DNA of 64,000 nucleotides from Opisthocomus hoazin. Lineage: Eukaryota > Chordata > Aves > Opisthocomiformes > Opisthocomidae. Of the stretch, positions 26,697 to 39,000 are shown piece by piece (within the stretch, counting starts at the first letter, position 1; each line of letters begins with the position of its first letter). The notes beneath the pieces are model-generated. The model did not search any database, had not been told where the DNA came from, and saw only the letters and a program-made list of their open reading frames with translations. The stretch spans positions 9,548,001 to 9,612,000 of the forward strand of contig NC_134428.1 of NCBI RefSeq assembly GCF_030867145.1, given 5' to 3'. Made by a program: the position numbers and the translations under genes.

Positions 26697-26755
26697 ACTA
26701 TAAAATAATCTTTAGAGGCATAATAAAAGAAATACTATAAAATAATCTTTAGAGA
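26697..26755 (+). repeat. Short direct repeat, 22 bp, period 37
   Basis: The sequence ACTATAAAATAATCTTTAGA occurs at 26697 and again at 26734, matching nearly perfectly over about 22 bases with a 15-base AT-rich spacer. This is a small local duplication, probably replication slippage in AT-rich DNA. Confidence 0.85.
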
Positions 26756-27465
26756 CACAAGGATAGTATGACCAACATGACAATGCAGCCAGTAAAAGCT
26801 TTGGAAGTATGAGTAGCCTTGTAGAAGCTTAGGCTGAACTTCACTTCAGTTGTGTTAGTAGATAAAACAGATGGAAAACAATGATAGAGAGAAGATTCAA
26901 GAGAAAGAATTTATATGAGGCTTTCCCTGCACAGCAGGCAGAAAGCCCGCTTAGTCACCAGACAGCCAGTAGATAGTTTTGTGATTTTATATAAAATAAC
27001 TTATTGCCATAGTATATTTATTTTTCCTCTATAGGTCAGATTAATTTAATATTAATAATACCCAATTACCTAAAAAAACCTTCTTTGAGAATTTCCTCAA
27101 AGTGTCGCTAAACTCCCACAAACCGGGGCGACGGTCCTTAGCAAGCTGACAAGCGGGTCGTGTTCTGTGAACGAAACACCTAACCAGTTGCTTACCACAT
27201 ATTTTATGTATTTACTAAAATATTTACCAAACAGATACGGTGCAACATATCCTTCTGTTTGCAAAACATTCCTTAGGCCAAAAATAGGCTATGATTTAAA
27301 AATAATATGCACCAGATTTAAAGTCAATGTAATACACCCTGACCAAGACCCAGTTAGTAAGTCACAAGGTGTCACACCTCTAATTTTAGCAATGATGGTT
27401 TTTGCTGGGCATTGACAATGACGGCTTTCCTTATGCATCAATTACATAATGTGACCATCCATTTA

Positions 27466-28148
27466 CTAAGCAAGAAGTTTTATGTACAATCTTGTGACAG
27501 TGTTTACAGCAAATACTGCAAAAATGACGACCAACGTTCCCCAGAGGTTGCGCTGGAACAGTGAGGTGGGATTTGCCTAAACACCAAACTTCTCCCAGAT
27601 GCCTTTTTGGCTGAAGTAAACCAGCAAAAGAGGGATGACAAAGCAGATCGCAGTCACAGGACAGGAGCCAGCTATTCCTGCAGTCACTTCTATGTTCTCC
27701 ACAGTCAGAGCACTGGTGGTTGACAGGATTGGACTCATACCAGGAAAGAAAAGCCTTTGATCACTCCAACAGGGCAGGAATGAGCAGAGCCCACAGAACA
27801 TCTCTTGAGCCATTGCATTTACGGCAAAGACAGCACTCACCTTGAGCACTGAATATAGTCCAGAGAAATGAATAAGGAACAGCCCAGGAGCAAGAGGCCA
27901 GTCAAAAAAAAAGTAACACCACAATTGCTTGAATCTTACCATTTTAGCAGCTGAACAGAACTGGCGGTGGCATAAAAGGCCCCAACCACCAGGAAAGCAG
28001 TAACAGTCCCAGCATCAACGTGATTCCCAGTCTGCCTGGGAGGAATGATCTGGGGTGGGATCGCGTGGGACACAGTAGCTAGCTGGGTTTTCTGTGCCTG
28101 GTCTCATCACCAGGGGATGGAAAGCCACCACGAACATGGGGTGAGAAG
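27466..28148 (-). pseudogene. TMEM104-like C-terminal relic (amino-acid-permease-like)
   Basis: Read leftward, this segment encodes pieces of a multi-pass membrane protein that by eye resemble the last ~200 residues of TMEM104, a member of the amino-acid/auxin permease superfamily of about 500 residues. A good acceptor-like tract (TTTCTTCTTGCAG on minus) ends at 28149. A motif HAIPPQIIPP at 28067-28038 and a hydrophobic segment ending GAFYATA follow in one frame. The frame then changes between about 27975 and 27945. From 27942 to 27580 it encodes HFSGLYSVLKVSAVF, CWSDQRLFFP (about 27771-27742), VENIE, GIAGS (27678-27664) and VIPLLLVY (27639-27616), all at the spacing seen in TMEM104. A premature TAG lies at 27577-27579. 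The same frame continues with SLFQRNLW, a last membrane segment and a TAG at 27466-27468, close to where the family ends. An additional frame break probably lies near 28095. No upstream exons were found and no poly(A) tail follows, so it may be an unprocessed relic. The family match is from memory, without a database search. Confidence 0.6.
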
Positions 28149-28162
28149 CTGCAAGAAGAAAG

Positions 28163-31100
28163 TCAGCATTTACAAACTCACAGGGAAATTCTTCCTAAGG
28201 ACCTGTCACACTTCTAGCCAAAGCCTGCTGCAATGTCCTTTTGTGTTTGGGTGTTCGTTTGGGGTTTTTTATTAATCCTGATGTTAACTATTATCACATT
28301 CTGCTTTCCATAGTAATTACAGCAGATGAGAGAGATGAGCCTGAAACACCAATGAATGCAAGGAGCGCTTGACTTTGGCGAGCTCCAAATCAATTCTTTT
28401 TAGTGCGGGCTCATCCTGAGCAAAGCAAAAGAAATCTGTGAGATAACAAATGCAACAGAGAGTGACATGCAGGTTGTCAAGTAATGTAGATGAGAGCCCT
28501 GGTAGTCCTTCAAGGAGGACATGATGAGTTACTGAGTGCAGATACCCAGCCTCTCACGAAATGAACTGGACCTGGTGTAAACTCAGAGTATGGCGGTCAG
28601 CCCAGATCAAAAAAGATCAATCGTACAACAGCTTAAATACATGCTAAATGGATTACCTAGCCAACACACCATTTCACATGGTGCCAGCTCATCTTCAGCT
28701 GGCTTCTAACACGTGACAGAATATGGGCAGTAAATTCCAGGATGACGGCATCACATCCTGCATGAGACCTGCAGCACCGAGCGGCTCTATCTGCCTTCAA
28801 CGCCATGCACTATGGTACATTGAGACTCATTTCTAGCCAGGGTGACTAGGGCGAGATGTGACAAAGGAGCCCTCCTTACTCTAAATTCTGGCATTTCTCA
28901 TAGACCTTGATCACCTTTGTTATCAGAGACGTACCCATACATAAGTAAGCTGGAGACCCGATGCACGTCGGTGTGGTACTGTGCTGCTGAAAGCATTCAT
29001 AACCCTTGTTTCTACCTCCTCAGCAGCTGAATCTACAGCTTGCAGTTCGAGGCTCCAGATACTCAAATCCGATAATTTCATTAGTGTCTCAGCAACAACC
29101 AAGCATTTTCTGCACTCTTTTGTCTAGCAGGATATATTCTTTTTAAGAAGTAAAAACTCGCCTTTCCTTGACCCGAATGAGTTATACAATCAGGTATAAC
29201 TAAGCAGATTATCCATGAAATGGTGCCTTCTTTTATAATTCCTCTGCTACTTACTCCAGACTGGTGTACAATGTCTTTATTAGCTGATTGTAAGTAAGGT
29301 CTTGTCTAAGTGGAGAGGAAGATGTGTAAACATCTGCCAGAAAAAATTATATGCAATTTCCCATAAAACTCTCAGTTATCAATATTTTAGTCCATGTTTA
29401 GCCTGCAGCCCCTTATGCCACACAACCATCATTAACTTTTAGCACTAGCATTATCGTTCACCAAAAACTAAAGCAAAAGATGAAGCTGGGCACGTAAAAC
29501 ACTTGTAGGTTTTTATACCTTCTGTGGTGCAGCACGCATAAAAGGAATGTGATTTCTGTTTCTCTGCTTCCCTGGGGGACTTACTGCTCCAAATAACCCC
29601 ACCATCTGTTGAAAATACCTTATTTCTTACCTTTTTTATTTGCCTGTACATAACTCTGAGAACAAAACCAACAGACCTTTACAAGACAGCCAAACTTCAA
29701 GCAGCCCTGGTGTAGGAGGCAAACTCCTATGCCGCACTTCTGCTCCCAGAGGGAGAGATTTCTATCGCATCCTCGCTAGCAAAACCTCAGAACAGTTTCA
29801 CTGCAGCAGAGTTGTTTCCAATTCGTGAGAGGACAGCAGAGATCAGATGGGGCCCCGTCTCACATGGCACAGTTTTGCACGCCATCCGTGTAAAGCTTCC
29901 TAAGGGACCGCCTTGTAAGGTCGAGGAATCAGCAAAGCACACTGGCATTGCCTCCTCGGGGGGAGCGTGCCCTGTTCTGCCTGCTGCCGCTCTCCAGTAA
30001 CGCAGAAATAACGCTTATCGCAGAGAACGGCTCCACACAGCAAATCAGGGAGGTCATGGGGAGGGTGCAAATTAAACTCCACGGCACTGGAAGCCATGCA
30101 GCCCTCCGGCAGCTACTCGCAGCCAAACCTACAAGGATACTTGTAAATGGAAGGTTTATCTTAGTAGGAATGATGTAATAGTAGAATTGATTTTGCACAG
30201 AACATTGCTATAATGAGGTAGCAAGAGAAGGAGGAGGGATTGTGCTCCCTCCTGAACCTCCTGTAATGAAGTTAATTTTATCAGAATAACCATTACCTGG
30301 GTGTACTCAGCCCTGTGAAGACCTTTCTTCTCATGCATTAGTGAATTATGTTCTAATTCCTCATTGTCACTGACGGAAATAATCTGCGGAAACCCATGCA
30401 CGCACCGATAACACAGGACTTTGCCCCCATCTTTGCCAGCTGCCTTCTCTATGGAGTTGCTGTGCTCCATGCTGTGCTCCAGCGCCTGAACAGCCTGTTG
30501 ATGAGCTCAGCTCATTCACCACATTTAAATTAAAATTTCTGTCTGTCGTTACCTGGACTTCATTTATTCTTGATCTTCGTCTTCTTAATACAGAAAGATG
30601 CAATAATAAAGTGCCAGCCAGAGGTCTGTTTTTGTCAATAGACTATTCAGTATGCTTTTCAGTTCAGAAATTGAAGCACTTTGAAGCCCTCCTACTCCAC
30701 TGCGCCTTGAATCCTGTGGACGTTTCTTATCTCATCTCCTTCCGTCAGAGACCCTCCCTGTCGGATAAAGTCATCAGGTCTCTGGATAAAGAGGAGCAAT
30801 CTCTTGATTAACTGCGTGACTTCATGCTCTCAGCTGCATTAGAGGACAGAAGCGTGAGACAGGCTATCGGGGAATCGAAGCCAGCCACAGCCACACGAAT
30901 CTCTGCAGCAGCAGCACCGTGAGGTTGGAATAATCAATTGCACATTCCCAGGGATTCCGCCTGCAAGAATAAAAATGTTTGTTGTAGCGTTCAAAGGAAA
31001 CAGATTGACACTAGAGAAAACAAAACAAAAACATCCTACAGCATCACTTTTCGTGTGATTTGCAGAGTTTGAGATGGGCAAGCTGCAAATTTTTGGCAGT

Positions 31101-32816
31101 CTGGATGTGAGAATCTGTTGTGCTTAATTAACTACAAGCATTAACATCAGAGAAGTTAACATTGGCTCTATCCAGGCGTGACCGGGCAGAAGAGCATCCC
31201 TCAGAGAGCAAACTCTGAGCTGCCCAAAGCCCGAGAGGGTCCTGCCAAGCTTTTCACACTGCCCAATCACTCAGTAAGCGCTTCTGAAGTAAGTGGGAGG
31301 TCTAAGCCAATGCTAACCTGCCAAAGGGTTGTTTGAGCTGCCCCCTGCACCAGGAAGGGGTTCTGAAGCCCCAGAGAGCAGTGAAGGTCCATGGGCACAG
31401 CTTGGCAAAACCAGCTCCTTCCCAGAAGCCGAGCGAGAGCCATTGCAGCTGCACTGCACTCGCCCCTTCTCCACCGGCCATCTGCCTTAACGACCCCTTC
31501 ACGTACCTTCAGCTCGCGAACCGCTCAGCTGGAGCGAGGTTTAGAAGTCTTGTTGGGGAGGAGATAAAATGGGGCACGCTGGCCAAGTCAGATATGGCTT
31601 TTGCTCTTAAATAGAGCGTTTTAGCTCAAATCACTAATAAATGCAAGCTGGTTTTGTCTGATGGCATTCATCAGTAGACTCTAACACATCAGTACCCACG
31701 TCCAAGTCGTCACTCGTAGTAGATGTCTCAGCAGAGGAACCGGGACTGACAGTTTGATAAAGCTCACCAGGGCTTCACAGCAACTCTTGAAATTTGGAGT
31801 CTGGGCCAAACACCCAACTTGGTAAGCCCCTGTCTGAAATCAAACCCTTGTACAGCCTCAGGCAGAAAAGCCTCCCAGAATAAACATCACTGTGGCTAAC
31901 GAAGGTGGAGTGAACTGCAAAATAATTAAACACCTCATGCGCCGAGGAAAACCTGACTGATTGCTGTAACTCTGATTAGCCGCTCCCCCTGCTCTGGAGA
32001 GCATTAGCATGAGAGCAGGAGTTAACCTGGATATTTCAGTAAATATTGAAGCTATCTGTTTAGCAGCGTGGGTGAGGTAAACAACCCAGCAGAGGTTTGT
32101 TTCAGCTAATTATCACAGCCTCTTCCCCTCTGACTGCTGATGCATCTGTAAGGGTAGAAGTATGGCTTCCACTAACAAGAAGCCAGTCCAGTCTCGGGCA
32201 CTTCTGAGCAGCTGCCACTCTTCATGCCTGTTGAGGACACTTCTCTCACCCAGCTCGATGGTACAGCAACTCACTCCACTCTCTGCAGCATCTGCTTTCA
32301 GGAGATTAGGACTTCCAGCCCTTTTTTTAGTAACTAAAAGAACTTACATCTCTAAGTCAGTTCCCAACCCTGCTACAGTTCAGACATTTGAGAGGAGCTG
32401 CCCAAGCCTAATGTTTGGGAAATTCATATATGTATAAAGTTCCCAAAGAAGAGATATCCACTATCTGAAGCCCAGCCTCTAGGCCTGTTTCTGAGATGCT
32501 CAGCTCCAGCCATCTCACACGCTGCAGGAGGAAGCAATAGGTCTCACTACCCAAGTAGATTTACTCTCCAGAGCTTTTCTAATTAGAGACAGCAGCTCCA
32601 TGCCAAGGAAATGTGCTTGCTGCAGCTTATTTTAGCTCTGCAGTTCTGACAAACCAGTCACTTCTCTTCTTATGATCTTGTGTAATTGGAAGACAAACTT
32701 TTTCTGAATAATGAATGCCCAGCGATACCACTGCTCATGAAGCAATGTATTTTCATGATATAAATAGATCTATAAAATGATAGCGTGACAATAACGGAGA
32801 ATTTGCTCCTGTAAAT
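28163..32816. other. Unique non-coding sequence, no gene recognised
   Basis: This lies upstream of the TMEM104-like relic on its strand, so earlier exons of that gene would be expected here or further right. I looked for hydrophobic stretches next to acceptor and donor signals on the minus strand and found none I could support. A short acceptor-preceded frame near 28310-28420 is not family-like. The segment around 31940-32130 is AT-rich with several TAAT-type cores and few frame-like properties. Confidence 0.5.
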
Positions 32817-33080
32817 CACAGAAGCAAAGAACGGTTGAGGGTGGTAGGAGATCCTCATTCTAACGGTGGGGCCAACTTCAGCGTCAGATGAGGTTGCTCA
32901 GAGCTGTGGTCAGTTGAGCTTTGAGCCTCTCCAAGGACGGAGGGTGCACCACCTCCCTGGGCCCCCACAGCAATATCTGACCACCTTCATGGAGCGAACT
33001 TTTTCCCTACCCAACCAGAATCTCACTCGCTGCAATCTGCTCGTGGCCCATTGCCCTTTGCCATGCAGCTCTGGAGAGAG
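32817..33080 (-). mobile_element. Degenerate old CR1 LINE 3' end
   Basis: Minus-oriented, strongly diverged copy. Recognisable blocks in plus-strand order are the remnant CACAGAA terminus, GAGGTTGCTCAGAGC, CTCCAAGGACGGAGGGTGCA, CCACCTCCCTGGGC and GGCCCATTGCCCTTTGCC. These follow the order of the 3' region of older CR1 subfamilies: gene-end block, then the reverse complement of the 'lead-in, promptly truncated' ORF2 end. There is no usable reading frame. The divergence implies a much older insertion than the copies at 41-54 kb. Confidence 0.75.
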
Positions 33081-36000
33081 TACAGCTCTATTCTCTGTAA
33101 TTTCTCGTTAGATGACACAGCATTTATTTATTATTTGAATTGCTATTTGATGCTCTCCACATTTTAGCCTTTTAAAAAACAGGCCTTATTTTGTTGTGAA
33201 ACTTACTGGGTAGAATCGGGAAAAGACACTTTTCCTGCACAAATGGCTCCTGTGTGAGGATCCCTTCTGCAGAGCTATGTGTGGAATTAAGACCTTCAGC
33301 CAAAACCAGTCCTAACAAAAACTCATGTTCGTCAAAGGAATGAACGTTTCCTAGCTTACCTTTCCTTTCTGCTTTGCTTTGAGGGGCGTTTGGTGGTGCT
33401 GTTTCTCCTGGGAAGCTCAGCTCTCTTCAGCAAAGCACCATGTTCGAGTCTCAGCGGCAACACAGCACATCAGCCACACACTGATGAGGATTAACATGTT
33501 TTCCTAACTCCTTTCGAGCTTTTTTCCTTGTACTGGGCCTGAAATCATGAAGATTTCTAGCTCTTGCAGCTTGTCTCAACACAGAAATTGTTGTGCCTGA
33601 GGACCTTCTCCATCCATTACTGTTCTTTCCCATTGTTGCTCTTTTCCATTTAAAAACGGGAATAAATATTTTCTTCCCTACTTTCCACCTCTGACAATGT
33701 AACAGAGAGTCATGTCCCGCTGCTGCCTGCCCACCCACCCACTCACCCACCCAGGAGCTGTGGTGTCCTGTGTGCTCAGCCTCCAGGCTGCAGAGGCTTT
33801 CAGAACTTACCAGGCTTTCCTTTCCTCCTCCACCACTCGTCCACAGGCAGACGCAGTACACGTGCACCCTAACCCCCACCAAAACTTTTGAGTTTTATCT
33901 AGTGCAGCTTGGGTAAATCCTTCCCAGGCATTATTTCTATCTGAGAGACTTACGCCCAGCCGCCGTCCGTGGGATTTGTCAGTCTCTGTCCTCCTCCAGG
34001 TGGGGAGATGCGATGGTCCAGCACGGGGCGAGGAAGGAGAGGAGGAATTGGGGATGGGACGAGCCTGGTGAGCGAGCCAGCCCTACCTCCCCTCAGGGAA
34101 AGTTTCTCTGGATCGACAGCCCAAACAGAGTCACGGAGCCCAAGAGGAGCACTTTTCCCCTGCTGTGAGCAGCAGCACGTGAGCAGCAGAGAAACGCACC
34201 GCTGCCCTGCCCGGGGTCTGCTCCTCAGCGAAGGGGGTGAGAAAAATCAGGCCAAAGAGCCGTTTCTCTTCCTCCACCATCAGCTTTGGCCAGCTCTGAG
34301 CTCCCTGGTGTGCAGCACGGAGCTAGCAGTAAAGAGAGGCAGCAGCAAACAGCATCTTGCCAAGAGGGCTGAGGAGCCAGAAGATGAGGTTAAGGGTGTA
34401 CTGGCTCCTCAAAGGAGCAAACCATCAGCAGGACAAAGCCAACACTGCGGTGCTGTGGAGGAGCCCAGTGCAGGGACAGGATTTCCATCCGCCCTGATGG
34501 CTTCTCTCCATGTGTTACTTGTGTGCCTCCAGCACCTGAACTGAAATGAAGAGCTGGGACTTGCACTGCCCACCCTTCCCCACGGCCCCCCAGACTGGTG
34601 TGGCACCACACTGCACGCGGAACAGCGCAGAAATGAGGAGAAAGACCGGAGCAAGTAAAAGGTCACTGCAACAGAGAGGGATTAGTAGAGTTTTCTGTGC
34701 TGTTTCCCTTGGACGACATCGAGGGCTCAGCTCTTTGTCTCAACATCTCTATGCAACTTCTGGTAGGTTTTTAATAGAAAAAGGACCACAGGGATATTTT
34801 AATCTGCCTGTTTCCTTTGCTGCTTTTTCTCCTTCTCCGCACTGTCTTAGGAAAAAGTAGCCGGAGGAGTTTCAGCTGTTGCCAACCACTGTATTAAAAC
34901 AGTAAAATTCTGGGTAGCCCCAAAGCATTGCTTGTAGCCAAACCAAGCACAGCTTAAGCCTTTCACATCAGCAGATCTCAGGCAAGGGATTGAAAAATTG
35001 TTTGCATACCTAAGCACATATGCATCCCACCCAAACATCAAACATTAACTTGCAGTGTTAAATGCCCACAGCCCACGCGCTGCAGAGGGAGGAACATCTG
35101 GGGTGGGCTGAGTAACAACCCAGATGTGGACCTCGCACGCTGCTCCCTGCCGAGCGAGCCCAGGGGGACTGCTGTCCCATCTCCCGGAATCAACGCCAAA
35201 CCCCAGGTGAGACGAGCCCAAAGCCCTGTCCCAACAGCCGTTACTGCCACCAACAGCCCCACGAGAACCGATAATCAAGCTTCTTCATCCTTTCTGTATT
35301 ATTTCAAAGTTCAGCTGTAGATTCAAGCCGTCTGTCACACCACAGCATATCGTGCTTTGCAATTTGCAATTTGCTATCTGCTAGTACGACACTGTACATC
35401 AATCAACAGCTCAGAAGATTCCGCTGCTCACTGGTTTTGTGGAACCGATTAACTGGATGATGAAGAAGATCAATCTTTTATGAGATCTTCTAGGACACTA
35501 ATTGCAGGAGGAAAGAGATTGTTTACTTAGATTTAACAGAGGAATGATTCCCATTTATATTCATGTACGTATACATAATAAGATGTAGGGATGTATGGAC
35601 CTCAGTTCCCAACAGCGGCAGCTTCGCATTGCAGCTAGAAGCCGGTGCGGCCGGGCACAGTAAGCTCTGCGGCTGGCCCCTCTGCTCTGCGGCACACCGA
35701 AAACCCTGCGGCAGCGCAAAGAGCCCCAAGCCGCCTCCGTCCAGCACACCGTACACACCGGCGCTGGTGATGCCTTCTGTGTTCGCACTGAAACTTCTGC
35801 TTGGGGATGGCTGCAGCGTGTTTCAGTCTGCTGAGTAAGAAGCAGGGATCTAAGCTAGACTGGGGATGAAGGCTGGAGAAAAGCAGCATGGACCTTCCTT
35901 CTTTTGCACCCCTGCTGGACTGGCAGAAATGCAGCACTGAATGCGGAGATTTAGGATCCTTTAAGTGGTAAAAGGTAATGAAAAAAACACAATAAGGCAC

Positions 36001-39000
36001 TTCAGTCACCACCAGCAAGCCCGCATGAGCTGTGCTGCTGTTCATGCCATGGGTTCGGCAGGGAGCCTGGGAGGGGAGCAGATAGGGCCCGTGGCCATGT
36101 GTAGGTGCGTGACAGCAGCAGACCAGCGCTGCATCACACAGAACACAGCTCCAGCCGCCCTGCCCAGCAGCTGCACGACTGGTTTTACCGTCCGAAACCA
36201 GCCGAGGTGGCTGTGCCACGTGGTGGGATGTAGACGTGCCCCAACAGCATCTGCGTCATTCCTGCTCACGTGGCCAGCCTCCAGGACTCATCTCTGCATC
36301 AACACATCTGCTGGCTGGGCTCTGCCAAGCCGCCATGGGTTTTCCCCTTGATTCACTTGCCTAAAAAACCAGCGGAGTTTTCCCCTGGTAATTAGCTGCA
36401 GCCTCACACCAGCCCTGAAGAGCACGCAGTACCCGTGCCACCAACATCGCCGTGCATTTGGTACCACCGGCGCGAGGAGGGAGATCCTCAGCAGAGCGAA
36501 GAAGATTCACCCAGGAAGGCAGCGGCTGAGGGACCGTGATGGGCACTGACCCCTTCCACAGCCGCTCACCCCCGAGCACGGGGCTGCAGCACGCCGGCAG
36601 ATCGCGTACTGGGCTTGTGGGGCAGCCGAGACAAAGCGAAGCCACCGCAGCGTGAAAAGACTGGCATCCGCCCAGCGGGGCTGCCGCTTCATGGACTGAT
36701 TTTAGGTACATCTATTTAGACAAGGAGCGATCAATATTGTACAGAATAGCACGGCACATACGTTATCTCCAGCCAATTATGCCGCACTCTCTGCAATACA
36801 ATATTCATTTTAACGTAGGAGGGAGCACGGCAGGTCAGCGAAGTGAAGTGACAGCCATTGCTATACAACCACCCAGTCCTCATTTCTTTGAAAGCCCACT
36901 TCAATACAGCACAAGTCCTGACATCCAGGCCCTTACAAAGCACAGTTCTAGGAAATCCATTAAACTTTCACTTGGTTCACCGCCGTTGCCATTTCCTCTT
37001 GCCGGTGCCACACACGCCATTCGAGCTCCGCTGCACATGCAGCACATCATCACCCCTTCCCACTGAGCACCCACCGATAACAGTAGACCCCAGCTGCCCA
37101 GGGAGGAGCAGGATGGCATCCCAGGGACTCAGCTCATCCTCCTCCTGACCAAGCCCAGGGAGCTTCGGGCAATGCAGATGCCCAAATCGAGCCTGGATAC
37201 CTGGGGGCCTTACCCTGTACCTGGGTATCTGACTATAGAGTCACCCAGCACAGGGCAGTGCCGCATGGAAAGCCGTATTACAGTGCCAAGGATGCTGCTC
37301 CGTGCCAAAGCACCTTTCCTCGACACAATGCTGCAGTCTGCCGGGTCACAGCGTCCTTCGCCTCCTTCCACACCAAGTTACAATCTGTGAAATACCATAA
37401 CCAGCCTTTTCTCCCAACCCTCATCTGTCTCTTCTCCAAGGCTATAGCTCCCCTCACAGCAGCTTCAGCTCTCGCAAGTCAGCCTCATACTATCTGGCAT
37501 CTGTCTTAAAATGTCAGAATGACAAAGGGAAAAGCCAAAAAACTAAAAAATCCAATTATTTTAATGACTCAGTGCGGGTGCAAAAAGACCCTCAGTTGTT
37601 TGAAGCCCACGATTCAAAGACATGGCTCTTACAGGCAGCTGGCCGGCACACCACATGCTGCTGCAGTGCTCTCTGCAGTGCCTGGAGGTGCCTCTCTACC
37701 CCAAATAATAGGAAATTAATGTTTGTTAAAGGCTTTCAAGTGTTCCCAGGCAGGAAGCGTTACAGGAGGCAGCAGAATCAGTATTATTTATATACATCTC
37801 ATTATTACAAACTAGAACTCCACACCTTCACTGTAATAAAGCGTTACCCAGGAGACCACTGAAAATCCTGAACAAAATCCTGTAATATGCTGGGATGAAA
37901 TGAGAACAGAAAAGGAGACAGCCTTTCAGATCATTTGCCATTACCCCTTGAAAGAGAGCCACCTCGACATACGCTGCATGTCGCAAGGGGCTGGCACGTC
38001 AGCAGAGCACTCTACGACAGCTGCAGGACTCTAAAAACCACCTTTTCATTCTCACCTGCGCTGCTTGGTATAAATCTTCCTGCTTCGTTCTTCTGCTGAT
38101 GTGGACAGGCCTCTTCCGACAGGGGACTTGGCGGTGAGGAATGCCAGGGGAGAGCCCTGGCAGGTACTGCCCGACCTGAAGGCAACACTGAAGCATCTTC
38201 ACGCTGAGGATCCCTAGCAGGGACAGACTGAGCCAAATCCCTCCTGAAAGACCGGGATACCGCTCTACAGAGCCCCACAAGCTACCTTGTGCCCTTTCTT
38301 TTTAAGCAACCAGCTACAGAGATGGCAGCAACAGCACATGCTGCAGAAATAAAGCCAAATATTCCCTGTGTTTGGACCATGCCCAGAGGGCGAGCGGTTC
38401 CTACCTTTGTTTTACAGCAGTGCCGTGGAGCGGCTGGGGTCTACGCCGCAGCGCTGCCTGTGCATGTACATATGTACCTGCTCTGCTGACATGCCCAGTG
38501 GCTTGGCCTCTGCCCGGGCACGGTCACAGGCTTGGCTGGATGGTATTTTTGCATCTACAACCAAGGTGGCTCTTTATTTTTTGGCACGAGCTGCTTGAAC
38601 GCTGCAGCCCAGAAGCTGGCGAGCCGCTCGCCCAGCTGCCGCTGAGGCTCGCTCCAGCCGAGAGATGGGCACCCCGGGGGAGAGGGAGAGCCGGTGCTGC
38701 TTGTGCTCTCGCTGAGGGATCCGCAGAGAGAAACGGGTTAGTATCGATACAGAAACCCAAAATCAGGCTGCTTCGGTCTCTCCTATTTGTAGGAGCAATA
38801 ACTCTCCATAGGTGCTGAAGTGGCTATAGAACCGACCCCAGCTCTCCTTCTGGTTAGACACACTGGGGAGGGAGAGCCGGGGCAGGCACGAGCCAGCCGA
38901 GCCACGAGCCGGCCACCCACCCAGAAGCACTCGCAGAGGCATCCACAAAATACAGCAAAACCCATCTGAGGGCTGTGGATAAAACCCAGCGTGAGCCAAC

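Noticed and set aside
29041-29075. GTTCGAGGCTCC resembling a tRNA B box
   Set aside because: No A box at the right distance and no cloverleaf can be folded by eye.
33969-34544. 191-codon plus-strand frame
   Set aside because: Low-complexity Ser/Arg/Gly/Leu composition, overlapping frames on the other strand, no recognisable family.
35635-36219. 194-codon minus-strand frame
   Set aside because: Cys/Ala/Arg/His-rich with no domain; GC-rich DNA with few stop codons explains it.
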